Source of the DNA: Gammaproteobacteria bacterium
GTDB lineage: Bacteria; Pseudomonadota; Gammaproteobacteria; JACCXJ01
DNA length: 47,594 nucleotides
Direction of reading: 5' to 3'
NCBI GenBank assembly: GCA_013697045.1
Contig: JACCXJ010000253.1
Span: 1 to 47,594 of the forward strand
The notes beneath the pieces were generated by a model. The model did no database searches, was not told where the DNA came from, and was given only the letters and a program-made list of their open reading frames with translations. The position numbers and the translations under genes were made by a program. Shown here piece after piece: positions 1 to 7,851 of the stretch. Positions within the stretch are counted from its first letter, which is position 1. Every line of letters begins with the position of its first letter.

Positions 1-2
1 TC

Positions 3-269
3 CTGGTGCCCAGGCCCGACCAGGACGAAGATTGGAAAGCGGACCTGAACCCGTCTTCACTCGAACGCCTGACCGGATGTCGCATCGAGCCGTCGGTGCA
101 AGCCGCGCAGCCCGGCGATCGCTACCAATTCGAGCGTAACGGCTACTTCTGCGTAGACCTCGACGCCTCACCCTCGGGGTTGGTTTTCAACCGCACCGTT
201 TCCATGCGCGACACCTGGGCCAAAATGGAAAAGGCGATGGTCTCACACTCGAGCGCATCGTCCGCGTGA
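3..269 (+). CDS. glnS: Glutaminyl-tRNA synthetase, C-terminal end (partial)
   Basis: This is the last ~88 codons of a class I glutaminyl-tRNA synthetase, which charges tRNA-Gln in the cytosol. The reading frame is open to the window edge, so the gene starts upstream. The visible part is the end of the C-terminal anticodon-binding beta-barrel. The motifs LNPSSLERLTGC, PGDRYQFERNGYFCVD and VFNRTVSMRDTWAK match the conserved tail of gammaproteobacterial GlnRS closely. The family normally stops just after the TWAK motif. Here about 12 further residues (MEKAMVSHSSASSA) follow before the stop, a plausible but slightly long end. A priA remnant follows immediately, so the 3' flank may be rearranged. 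Confidence 0.85.
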   Translation: MVPRPDQDEDWKADLNPSSLERLTGCRIEPSVQAAQPGDRYQFERNGYFCVDLDASPSGLVFNRTVSMRDTWAKMEKAMVSHSSASSA

Positions 270-288
270 ACTATCCGTTCGTGAGACG

Positions 289-435
289 AACCCGGGCGCA
301 ACCCTGCTCGGACCCGTGCCGGCCCCCATGGAGCGACGCGCCGATCGCTACCGCTGGCACCTCCTCGTCCAGGCCCGCGAGCGGAACCGCCTGCAGACCT
401 TTCTACGCGCCTGGCTACCACAACTCGCCGCGCCT
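289..435 (+). pseudogene. priA: priA 3'-end remnant
   Basis: A plus-strand frame reads NPGATLLGPVPAPMERRADR followed by YRWHLLVQARERNRLQTFLR. This is the extreme C-terminal region of the replication-restart helicase PriA (the GPVPA..RRxGRYRW motif). PriA is normally ~730 residues and nothing upstream here encodes the helicase core, so this is a fragment. The frame continues past the PriA homology into unrelated proline-rich sequence and stops at 570. A second, more internal PriA fragment lies at about 5597-5705 on the same strand, on the other side of the accessory cluster, so the two pieces are in the wrong order. Confidence 0.7.
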
Positions 436-542
436 CTCGGTGCGCCCGCATCGGCGCCTTTCCAAGCGCCTACCGAAGCGCGAGAGGAGCGGGACACCAA
501 CCCCCGCGCGGACCGCCCAATCACCGCCCGCCCCTCCGACGA

Positions 543-582
543 GATAGTACCCCTTGCAAAAGGGCATTGAACCTCCTATACT
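543..582 (-). repeat. Sequence resembling the terminus of the window's IS91-type elements
   Basis: The stretch around 543-580 (agtacccc...aaaagggcattgaa...cctatac) resembles the outer end of the IS91-like remnant at 43172-43215 (gtactattcct...aaaagggcatttgaa...cctatac). By eye it shares the AAAAGGGCATT-GAA core and the CCTATAC tail with similar spacing. If real, it marks an element end at the left border of the accessory island. The match is short and could be coincidence. Confidence 0.35.
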
Positions 583-585
583 CGA

Positions 586-845
586 CGGGGTGAGCGTGAG
601 TGGCCTCAAAGGCCTCTAATGGAGAAGGTAACCATAGTCGTTTGTGACTTACGAAAACCGAATGTCACGATACACTGTCTGGGGTGCAACCAGATAGCGA
701 AGCGTGTCGGAGAACATATAATACAGTCAGGGCAACTACGAGAATCATTGAACCGCGCAGCGTCAAAAAGCAATTGCCTATCAGTTCAGTAAACCAAACG
801 AACAATACAACATGAGCACCAAAAAAACACAAGGATCCAAACATC
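586..845 (+). other. Non-coding leader upstream of the peptidase gene
   Basis: No convincing gene is seen between the priA remnant and position 846. From about 640 the base composition becomes clearly AT-richer than both flanks, which fits an untranslated leader or promoter region of foreign origin. An AAGGA stretch near 830 lies about 10 bases before the ATG at 846 and could serve as its ribosome-binding site. No terminator or precursor-peptide gene with a recognisable leader was found. Confidence 0.4.
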
Positions 846-2523
846 ATGGTCAAAAAGCAAACCGAGTCCGTCATCCCGAAGATCATCTACGCCAATGTCT
901 CGCCGCACTCGGTGGGCGGCGTGTCGATGTTTGAGGCGGGCAATCGCATCAACGCCGAGACCGCAGCCAATTTCGTCTCGGAGCACGAGGTCATCGTCCG
1001 CTCCGTGAACCGGCTGAGGGACGCGGGCTTTGAAATCCTCCAGGTGACGCCAATGACGATCAACATCGCGGGATCGCAGGCCACTTATGAGCGGGCTTTC
1101 AACACCAAGCTCGTCGCCGAGGAGCGGCCCGTAATCAAGCCAGGCGGGGTGCATGACACGGGGACCTTCATCGACTGCCCGGAGACGGAGATGTCCGGCC
1201 TGATCGCGACGGCGGGGAGCACGGTGGGCGATCTGATCGAGGGCGTGGCCATCGAGGAGCCGAGGTATCCTATGGCGACGTCGATGTTCGCCCCACACAA
1301 AGCCTACTGGCATCTCGACGTGCCGGCCGGCGTCTCGCTCGGCTGCAACGCCGACAAGGCGCACCGGTCGGGCATCACCGGCAAGGGGATCAAGGTCGCG
1401 ATGGTGGACAGCGGGTGGTCCAAGCATCCGTTCTTCGTCAACCGCGGCTACCGGGCGGCGCCCGTGGTGCTCGGGCCGGGCGCCGCGAATCCGCTGAAGG
1501 ACGAGAGCGGGCACGGCACGGGCGAATCGGCGAACATTTTCGCGTGCGCGCCGGACATCGAGCTGCTGCCGGTGAAGATTAACTTCGCCAACTCGCTCGG
1601 CGCGTTCAACACGGCGGTGGGCTGAACCCGCACATCATCACCTGCAGTTGGGGCAGCGACACGGGCACCAGCGCCGCGCTCAGCGCGGCGAACCAGGCGC
1701 TCGCGGCGGCAATCGCTGCGGCGGTCGCGGCGGGGATCACCGTCATTTTCTCCGCCGGCAACGGCCATGTGGGCTTCCCCGGCCAGCACCCGGATGTGAT
1801 TTCCGCCGGCGGTGTCTTTAATGAACGTGGATGAGAGTCTGCGGGCGTCGGACTACGCGAGCGGCTTCAACAGCGTCATCTATGCAAACCGCCGCGTGCC
1901 CGATTTGTCGGGCCTCGTGGGGATGAAGCCGGGCGCAAATTACATCATGCTGCCCCTCGAGCCCGGGGATGATATCGACGTGTCAAAGGCGGGCGGCGTC
2001 TTCCCGAACGGGGACGAGACGGCGAACAACGACGGATGGGCGGCGTTCAGCGGCACCTCCGCCGCCGCGCCGCAGTTCGCGGGCGTGGCCGCGCTCATCA
2101 AGCAGGCGTGCGCGAAACTCACGCCCAAGGAAATCAAGGCGATCATGATGAAAGACCGCGCGCGACGTGACGACCGGCAAGTGCAACGGCACGGCACTGA
2201 CGCCCGGCGGCGTGACATCCATCGTCGGCCCGGATGCCTCGACCGGCAATGGGCTCGTCGATGCGCACAAGGCGGTGCTTTCCGCGAAGGTGCAATGCCT
2301 CGGGCCAATCCAGCCCATCACCGTGCAGCCCATCCGGCCAATCCAGCCCATCACCGTGCAGCCCATCCAGCCGATCAAACCCATCTCGCCCGTCGTCCTC
2401 CCGCCGCCGACCGCGATGGCCGGGGACGCCGCGCCGGAGCAGGGCCAGGCGACTTTGTCGGAGGAAGATGTCGCCGCGTTGCAGGACTTGATTGCCAACT
2501 CGGACTTCGACCCAGGCAAGTAG
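846..2523 (+). pseudogene. Subtilisin-like (S8) serine peptidase with prodomain, frameshifted
   Basis: The pieces assemble into a subtilase. Residues ~40-150 form an activation-prodomain-like region. Catalytic Asp188 lies in VAMVDSG and His223 in DESGHGTGES; the oxyanion region is FSAGNG and the catalytic Ser is in SGTSAAAPQFAG (codon 2058-2060). Three single-base shifts interrupt it: a missing base near 1622, an extra A near 1814 and an extra G near 2152. Reading across them restores a continuous ~560-residue protein. The C-terminal tail carries Pro-Ile repeats (2305-2390) and ends LQDLIANSDFDPGK. No signal peptide is seen. It is followed 75 bases later by a RiPP-type radical SAM gene, so a role in cutting a modified peptide is inferred. 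The shifts may be real decay or assembly errors. Confidence 0.8.
2305..2370 (+). repeat. 33-bp direct repeat encoding a Pro-Ile tail
   Basis: Two consecutive 33-base units encode PIQPITVQPIR and PIQPITVQPIQ, followed by a partial third unit (PIKPIS). They lie in the C-terminal tail of the S8 peptidase, outside the catalytic domain. The units differ by very few bases, which points to recent duplication. Such a tail could be a linker, or a substrate for the proline-hydroxylase-like oxygenase encoded at 4929; the second idea is inference. Confidence 0.75.
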
Positions 2524-2598
2524 CCCGGCGCCATCCGGCCGCCGCGGCCCTGCAGGGGGCCGCGGTGCGCCGTGAGCGTTGGGACCTCGCACGAAGCG

Positions 2599-4507
2599 AT
2601 GAAAAGAATCCTCCTCCTCAGCATGCCCTTCGGGGCGATGGAGCGCCCGGCGCTCGGGCTGAGCCTGCTCAAAGCGCGGCTCACGTGGGACGGTATCGCG
2701 TGCGATGTGCGCTATCCGTCGTTCACGTTCGCGGATTTGCTCGGCGCGGAGGAATACCAATGGATTTCCTCCGCGCTGCCCTACATCGCCTTCGCGGGCG
2801 ACTGGTGCTTTACGGAGTCGCTCCACGGCCCGCGCCCGGCGGCGGACGCGGGATATCTTGCCGAGGTGCTGCAAAAGACGTGGCGGCTCGGCGCGGAGGA
2901 CATCGCGCGGGTGAAAGCCGTGCGGGCGATGGCGGGAGAATTCCTCGACCACTGCATGGCGTGCATCCCGTGGGAGGATTACGCGGTCGTGGGCTTCACC
3001 TCGACCTTCGAGCAAAACATCGCGTCGCTCGCGCTGGCGAAGCGCATCAAGACGGCACACCCGTGCATCGCCATCGTGTTCGGCGGCGCGAACTGGGAGG
3101 GCGAGATGGGCGAAGAGCTGCACCGGCAGTTCAGCTTTGTGGATTACGCGTGCCCCGGCGAGGCGGATGAAAGTTTCCCCGCGCTCGCCGCGCTGCTGCT
3201 CGAGGGCGCCGCGAAGGGCGTGGTGCTGCCGCCGGGTATCGTTTTTCGCGACGGTGGGCGCACGCTTTCCACCGGGCGCGCGGTACCGGTGCGGAACATG
3301 GACGCGCTGCCCGTGCCGGATTTTTCGGATTACTTCCGCGAGTGGTCGGAGAGCGGCGGGTCGCTCGTGGCCGTGCCGACGGTGCTGATCGAGACATCGC
3401 GTGGATGCTGGTGGGGCGACAAGTCGCACTGCACGTTCTGCGGGCTGAACGGGGCGACGCTCGCATATCGCAGCAAGAGCGGCGCGCGCGCTGGAGGAAA
3501 TGCGGTATTTGTCGGATCGCTGGCAGACGGATCGCATCGAGGTGGTCGATAACATTCTGGACATGCGTTATTTCTCCGACCTCCTGCCCGCGCTGGCGGA
3601 GGACGGGAGGCCGTGGGAAATTTTCTACGAGGTGAAGGCGAATCTCACCCGCGCGCAGGTCGCGGCGCTGCGGGCCGCTGGCGTGGCGCACATCCAGCCG
3701 GGCATCGAAAGCCTGAGCGATCATGTGCTCAAGCTGATGCGGAAGGGGACTTGCGGGCTGCGCAACGTGCAACTGCTCAAGTGGTGCCGGGAGCACGGCA
3801 TCGGCGTCGATTGGAACATCCTCTACGGCTTCCCCGGCGAGACGCGCGAGGACTACGAGGAGATGCTCGCGATGCTTCCCGCCATCGAGTTCCTCGACCC
3901 GCCCGTCGCCTGCGGGCCGCTCCGGATGGATCGCTTCAGCCCGTATTTCGAGAAGCCGGAGGAGTTCGGGCTGATCAATGTCCGGCCCATGAAGCCCTAC
4001 GCGTTTTTGTATCCCTTCCCGCGCGAGAGCCTGATGCGCATCGCCTATCATTTCGATTTCGACTACCGCCCCGGCGAGGCGCCCGCCGGGCACGCGGACG
4101 ACGTGATCCGTTTCACGGAGGCGTGGCGGCAAAAGGAGGAGCGGGGGCTGCTCTGCTCGGTGCGGCGGCCTAATGGTGCGCTGCTGCTGCGCGACACCCG
4201 GCCCGGCGCGACGATGCGCGAGGTCGAGCTGTCCGGCGGCGAGGCGGCGGCGTACGAGTTTTGCGATGAGTTCCGCCCGTTTGCGGGAATCGTGCGGCGT
4301 CTGCGCGAGTGGTCGCCCGGCGCGGAAATCACCGAGGAGGGCGTGCGCGGCTTTCTCGAATCGCTCGCGGCAAACAGGCTCATGCTCACGGACGGGCGCA
4401 ACTGGTTGAGCCTCGCCGTGCGAGTCCGCGAAGTGCCACGCGCCAATGCGCCGGATGGCAAGCAAGCCCGCCCGTGGGTCACGACGAGGGAGGCCGTCCT
4501 CGTGTGA
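2599..4507 (+). pseudogene. RiPP-maturation B12-binding radical SAM protein, one frameshift
   Basis: The start MKRILLLSMPFGAMERPALG and the LGLSLLK motif match the N-terminus of the ribosomal-peptide maturation radical SAM protein 1 family. An N-terminal cobalamin-binding-like domain (~1-220) contains VVGFTSTFEQN and IVFGGANWEGEMG. The signature ETSRGCWWGDKSHCTFCGLN follows, with the three cysteines of the 4Fe-4S cluster. The downstream barrel has VDWNILYGFPGETREDYEEM. One extra base near 3493 breaks the frame between KSG and RALEEMRYLSDRW; correcting it gives ~636 residues, the usual family length. Known relatives act on ribosomal peptides, some as C-methyltransferases; the substrate here is unknown. 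It sits in a same-strand cluster between the peptidase and the free prodomain gene. The start at 2599 fits the family better than the upstream GTG at 2572. Confidence 0.85.
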
Positions 4508-4529
4508 CCGCCCCCGTTTTCAACCTCCG

Positions 4530-4922
4530 ATGAACTCCGAAAAAATCGTCTCGGCCCAAGTCGTCCTCACCGCCGCCGGTGGCGCGCGCCCCGGCCCGCA
4601 AACGCGCATCACGTCGGAGAACATCCGCGAGTGGGCGCCGTCCGCCGAGACCATCGTGCGCGTCTCCGGCGAGCTCCGCGGCATGGGTTTCACCGTCGGC
4701 GAATGCGTCGGGAACAGCATCTCGATCACCGGCGCCGCGCGGCTTTTCGAGTCGTGCTTCCGCACGAAGCTACGCGAAACCGGCGGCGGCGTGCAGTTCG
4801 CGGGCGATGGCTGTGAGCTGGCGGCGGAGAAAATCCCCTCCGCGCTCCAGGCGCAAATCTCCGCCGTCACGTTCACGCCACCGCCCGACTTCGGGCCGGG
4901 CGCCACTTCGAGCTTCGCGTGA
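4530..4922 (+). CDS. Free-standing peptidase-prodomain-like protein (possible RiPP precursor or inhibitor)
   Basis: A 130-residue protein starting MNSEKIVSAQVVLTAAGG. It aligns along its length with residues ~40-150 of the S8 peptidase at 846: IVRVSGELRGMGF versus IVRSVNRLRDAGF, then ISITGAARLFESCFRTKL versus INIAGSQATYERAFNTKL. The end (FGPGATSSFA) corresponds to the prodomain-catalytic junction of the peptidase (YPMATSMFAP). There is no catalytic domain. It is intact, unlike its neighbours, lies 22 bases after the radical SAM gene and 6 bases before the oxygenase gene, and is probably co-transcribed. It could be a precursor peptide whose leader is recognised as a prodomain, a peptidase inhibitor or chaperone, or a leftover of a second peptidase gene. 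Function is not established. Confidence 0.7.
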   Translation: MNSEKIVSAQVVLTAAGGARPGPQTRITSENIREWAPSAETIVRVSGELRGMGFTVGECVGNSISITGAARLFESCFRTKLRETGGGVQFAGDGCELAAEKIPSALQAQISAVTFTPPPDFGPGATSSFA

Positions 4923-4928
4923 TTTTCC

Positions 4929-5596
4929 ATGCACGGCCCACGCGCGACGACCGTCCGCCCGCGGCCCGTACCCCGCGCCATCCGCGACTCAGCGCTGATG
5001 AAAGAGGGAGGCTGCGCGATCTATGATCACCTCCCCGGCGCCGCCGCGTGCGCACGCCTCCTCGCGGAATCCCGCCTTTGCCTCCCCGGCGCCGTCGCCA
5101 GCACCGTCGCCACGTCCGACGACGAAGAACTGCGCGGCGGAAACCCCGCGCGCCGATTCATCAGCGCGGGCGGCGGCGAGGAGCAGGCCGCGTTTTACCG
5201 CGACTCGGAGACGGCGCGCTTCCTCGCCCGCATCTGCTGCGCTCCCGTGCGCCCGACCGGCGAAAGCGGCACCTACACCTACTACGCCCGCGCCGGCGAC
5301 CACCTCGCCCTTCATCGCGACATCGACACATGCGACGTTGCCGTCGTCACCTGCGTGCTCGACCGCCATCACGAGGGCAGCGCCGGCGTCCTCACGCGCT
5401 TTTACCCCGCCCGCCAGGCACGAGCCGCTCTCCCGTATCCGCGCCACGCCCGGCCACGGCGCCGTGAGCGTCCGCCTCCCCGTCGGGCATACGATGGTGA
5501 TGTTCGGTGGCCCTTGTCCCGCACCTCATCGAGCCGCTCGCCCCCGGCGAACTCCGCATCGTCTCGATCCTCTGCTTCCGCGTCTGCGCCGGCTGA
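4929..5596 (+). pseudogene. 2OG-Fe(II) oxygenase (prolyl-hydroxylase-like), frameshifted
   Basis: Joined over two frame changes (near 5414 and 5511) the product is ~220 residues. Visible features are YARAGDHLALHRDID, with the HxD pair expected to bind iron, the distal His in VPHLIEPLAPGEL, and the Arg of LRIVSILCFRVCAG that would bind 2-oxoglutarate. The section between reads SRIRATPGHGAVSVRLPVGH then TMVMFGG, a typical jelly-roll strand pair. Such enzymes hydroxylate peptides or small molecules using O2 and 2-oxoglutarate. Placement directly after the radical SAM and prodomain genes suggests peptide tailoring. The frame changes may be decay or sequence errors. The protein family assignment is from motif pattern only. 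Confidence 0.65.
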
Positions 5597-5705
5597 AAAT
5601 CTGGACGGCGATCAGGGGCTCTACGGCACCGACTTTCGGGCCGGCGAGCGCCTGGCCCAGCAACTCGTACAGGTCGCGGGCCGCACGCGCCGAAGGCCGC
5701 GACAT
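5597..5705 (+). pseudogene. priA: priA internal remnant
   Basis: The frame reads DGDQGLYGTDFRAGERLAQQ LVQVAGR, then after a small deletion RAEG. This is helicase motif V/VI of PriA (DQGLxSxDFRAxERxAQxLxQVAGRAGRAE). In an intact priA this segment precedes the C-terminal GPVPA region by roughly 140 residues. Here the GPVPA fragment lies 5 kb upstream (289-435), so the order is reversed with both pieces on the plus strand. Nothing of PriA continues beyond about 5705. Confidence 0.7.
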
Positions 5706-5734
5706 CCGCGGCCCCGAGGCCTTTCTTCAGGAAG

Positions 5735-5837
5735 CCCGTAGCCCGCGTAGCCCGCAGGATGGGTAGAGCGGAGCGAAACCCATCGGTGGATAAAGGGGTC
5801 AGATAAAGGGGTCAGAGCCGATAAAGGGGTCAGAGCC
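5735..5837 (+). repeat. Palindromic repeat plus 18-bp direct repeats in intergenic region
   Basis: First comes a GGATGGGTAGAGCGGAGCG / AAACCCATC imperfect palindrome (about 5758-5785), a type of dispersed repeat common in gammaproteobacteria. Then the unit gataaaggggtcagagcc occurs about three times from 5789 to 5837, the first copy shortened. The AAGGGGTC(A/G)GA core also occurs in the inverted repeat between infB and rbfA, so the two may belong to one repeat family, perhaps REP-like elements mobilised by Y1 transposases. The rest of 5706-6027 holds no gene that I can support. Confidence 0.6.
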
Positions 5838-6027
5838 CTTTACTGAATAATTCTCGGGGTCTTTTTCGGCCTTCCTCGTCGGGCGTAGCCGACGTTGCGC
5901 CCCACCATTAGCGCATCGCGGATCGAGCAAGTGACCAGCCGGTCGATGCCGATCCCCTCTGCACCAGGGTGGCGTGCCGTGCTTTAAAGAAGCGGTAGAC
6001 CGGGCACACCCGGTCCCCTCGACCGCG

Positions 6028-6660
6028 TCATGCGGCGAAGGAATCTACCGTATACCGCCAGACCCGGAGGTCCAGCCATCCGTCGGCGGGCGGGACGCCG
6101 GCCTTGTGCCGCAGCTCGCGCAGGAACGCGGCCGGGTCCGGGAGGGTGTCCCAGACCGCCGGTAGAAAGGTCGCGCGCCGCTCCCCGTGCTCAATGACGA
6201 TGCCATCGACGCCCGGGCGGAGCTTTGCACAGAGGTCCCGTTCCGATGCGAAGGCGATGACCGTGGTGGCGGACAGGACGGCGATGTGGACGGCGAGCTC
6301 GGGAAGCTCTTCGGCACGAACGGCCTCGAAGCGCGGGTCCTCGAAGGCGGCGGCATAGGCGTTGGACGCCACGTCCTCGACTAGCGGGCGGCAGGCTTCG
6401 ATGCTCCCGACGCAACCCCGGAGCGTGTCGCCGCGGTGCAGGGTGACGAAGGCGCTCTGGTGCGCCAGGAGGCGGGGCGGAAACGCCCGGCCCGTGAGAT
6501 CCACGGAGCGATGGTGCGCGAGCCCGTGACGGATGGACGCCCAGGCGATCTCGGCCAGCCGGCGGCGCAGCGGCGCGGAGATGGCCCGAGACCCAGTGGC
6601 ATGAGGTCCAGTGACGTGACGTCTCGTGCCGTGATCTCTAGTGGATCGCATAGGCCCCAT
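6028..6660 (-). CDS. AMMECR1-domain protein (AmmeMemoRadiSam system protein A)
   Basis: A 210-residue product with a complete AMMECR1 domain. SAFVTLHRGDTLRGCVGSIE is the signature LRGCxG motif, followed by DPRFEAV, a GVDGIVIEHGERRATFLPAV stretch, and the C-terminal DGWLDLRVWRYTVDSF. The domain is widespread in bacteria and archaea, usually next to MEMO and a radical SAM protein; its biochemical role is not firmly known. The 5' end overlaps the stop of the MEMO gene by ~23 bases, so the two are translationally coupled. The first ~25 residues are Arg/His/Thr-rich and not domain sequence, so the true start could be one of the internal Met codons at the 5' end. No radical SAM partner is present here. 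Confidence 0.85.
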   Translation of the reverse strand: MGPMRSTRDHGTRRHVTGPHATGSRAISAPLRRRLAEIAWASIRHGLAHHRSVDLTGRAFPPRLLAHQSAFVTLHRGDTLRGCVGSIEACRPLVEDVASNAYAAAFEDPRFEAVRAEELPELAVHIAVLSATTVIAFASERDLCAKLRPGVDGIVIEHGERRATFLPAVWDTLPDPAAFLRELRHKAGVPPADGWLDLRVWRYTVDSFAA

Positions 6661-7432
6661 AACCGACGACCTGGTGCCGGGGTCCGGCTGTATCGCCGGA
6701 GTTGCGCAGGTCCAGGGTCGTCACCGTGAGCAGCATGCGCCGCGCGTAGTGCAGGAGGCCGTTGATGGGCGCCGAGCCGCAGGCCTGATCCGGCGCGAGG
6801 TCCGTGCGTTTCGCTTCGATGGCGAGCGTCGTCTCCCGGTCGCGCCGGGTCGCGCTCTCGTAGTCCAGGTAATGGCTCAGATCGGAGCTGACCACCACCA
6901 GGGTCTCGGGGCCCCCGGAGAGCCTATCGATGACCTCGCCGACCTCTTCGGGACCGGCATCTCCCACGACCAGAGGCACGATCGTGAAGTGCTCCAGGAC
7001 CACCTGCAGGAACGGCAGATGGACCTCGATGCTGTGTTCGGCAAGATGCGCCCGGTCGTTGGGCCTGACATCGGAGAGCGCCGACAGCCGGGCCGCCTCA
7101 TCGAGCGGTACGTCCCCGAGCGGCGTCCGGAAGGCCTCCGCGGTGGACCGCGCCACGCCCTTGAGGTAGACGCGATGCGAGGGACCCAAGAGCACCACCC
7201 GGCGCACGCTGGTCCGGGCGGGGACGAGACACGAGTAGGCGCTGGCCGCCACGGGGCCGGAGTAGACATAGCCGGCGTGGGGCGCGATGACGGCCCTGGG
7301 CGGTCTATCGGGCAGCGGTACATTGGGCAGCGGCGCGGCCGCGGCCAGATAGTCGCACACGCACGCACGCAGTTCCTCGGGGTCATCCGGGTAGAAATGC
7401 CCGGCCACCGCCGCCAAGCGTACATTCGACAT
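6638..7432 (-). CDS. MEMO-family protein (AmmeMemoRadiSam system protein B)
   Basis: A 264-residue MEMO/aromatic-ring-opening-dioxygenase-like protein. The start MSNVRLAAVAGHFYPDDPEE follows a strong GGGAGG ribosome-binding site 8 bases upstream; a frame extension further upstream would run into the tRNA gene and is rejected. Conserved features are VAGHFYP, IAPHAGYVYSGPVAASAYS, VVLLGPSHR, EHSIEVHLPFLQ and VVSSDLSHYLDYE, which supply the His residues of the MEMO metal site, and a C-terminal GYGAYAI. It is first in a two-gene operon with the AMMECR1 gene. Function of the bacterial pair is unsettled. Confidence 0.9.
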   Translation of the reverse strand: MSNVRLAAVAGHFYPDDPEELRACVCDYLAAAAPLPNVPLPDRPPRAVIAPHAGYVYSGPVAASAYSCLVPARTSVRRVVLLGPSHRVYLKGVARSTAEAFRTPLGDVPLDEAARLSALSDVRPNDRAHLAEHSIEVHLPFLQVVLEHFTIVPLVVGDAGPEEVGEVIDRLSGGPETLVVVSSDLSHYLDYESATRRDRETTLAIEAKRTDLAPDQACGSAPINGLLHYARRMLLTVTTLDLRNSGDTAGPRHQVVGYGAYAIH

Positions 7433-7598
7433 GACAGAACCCTCCCATCCAGTCGATCCAGCCCAGTATAGCCCCGCCACCGCGGCACGGCCCGCGCCAT
7501 CCGCCTGTCCCGGTAGCCGCGCTGCCCCCGGGAGGTACTCCAGGTGCGAGTGACTTGAAACCCGGCACCACTTTTCCCTATAATTGATCTCCGACCAT

Positions 7599-7675
7599 TG
7601 CGGGGTGGAGCAGTCTGGCAGCTCGTCGGGCTCATAACCCGAAGGTCGCAGGTTCAAATCCTGCCCCCGCTACCA
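7599..7675 (+). tRNA. Initiator tRNA-fMet (CAT)
   Basis: A 77-base cloverleaf with anticodon CAT in loop CTCATAA, closed by a TCGGG/CCCGA stem. This contains the three consecutive G-C pairs that mark bacterial initiator tRNA. The acceptor stem is TGCGGGG/CCCCGCT, leaving the first position (T1 and T72) unpaired, another initiator hallmark. The T-arm contains GGTTCAAATCC and the 3' CCA is encoded. It lies just upstream of rimP-nusA-infB, the position of metY in enterobacteria. Confidence 0.95.
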
Positions 7676-7683
7676 GGAAGTTG

Positions 7684-7708
7684 AAAGCCCCGTCGTCGGG
7701 GCTTTTTG
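7684..7708 (+). terminator. Rho-independent terminator after tRNA-fMet
   Basis: aaagcccc-gtcgt-cggggcttttt forms a GC-rich hairpin with a U-run, 9 bases after the tRNA 3' end. It should separate the tRNA transcript, at least partly, from the rimP operon. Confidence 0.85.
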
Positions 7709-7851
7709 CTTTCGATTGGGTTGGAGGGCGATGGACTCGATTGCCCCGCTTCGCGCTGGCGGGGGGCGTGTGGGTGCGGGACGGATGACGACGGTACCCA
7801 GCCCGGCGACCGGGTGAGATGCTCGGAGCCGAGTAGGACAGAGGGTGAGCG

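Noticed and set aside
1983..2684. Minus-strand frame with WIGRMGCTVMGWIG-type repeats
   Set aside because: It is only the reverse reading of the 33-bp repeat encoding the Pro-Ile tail.
2143..3564. A 473-codon minus-strand open frame opposite the peptidase and radical SAM genes
   Set aside because: It has Arg/His-rich low-complexity composition typical of antisense frames in GC-rich DNA and no domain; the plus strand has clear family motifs.
7433..7657. N-terminal extension of the MEMO protein through the tRNA gene
   Set aside because: The internal ATG at 7432 has a strong ribosome-binding site and matches the family start; the extension is antisense to tRNA-fMet.
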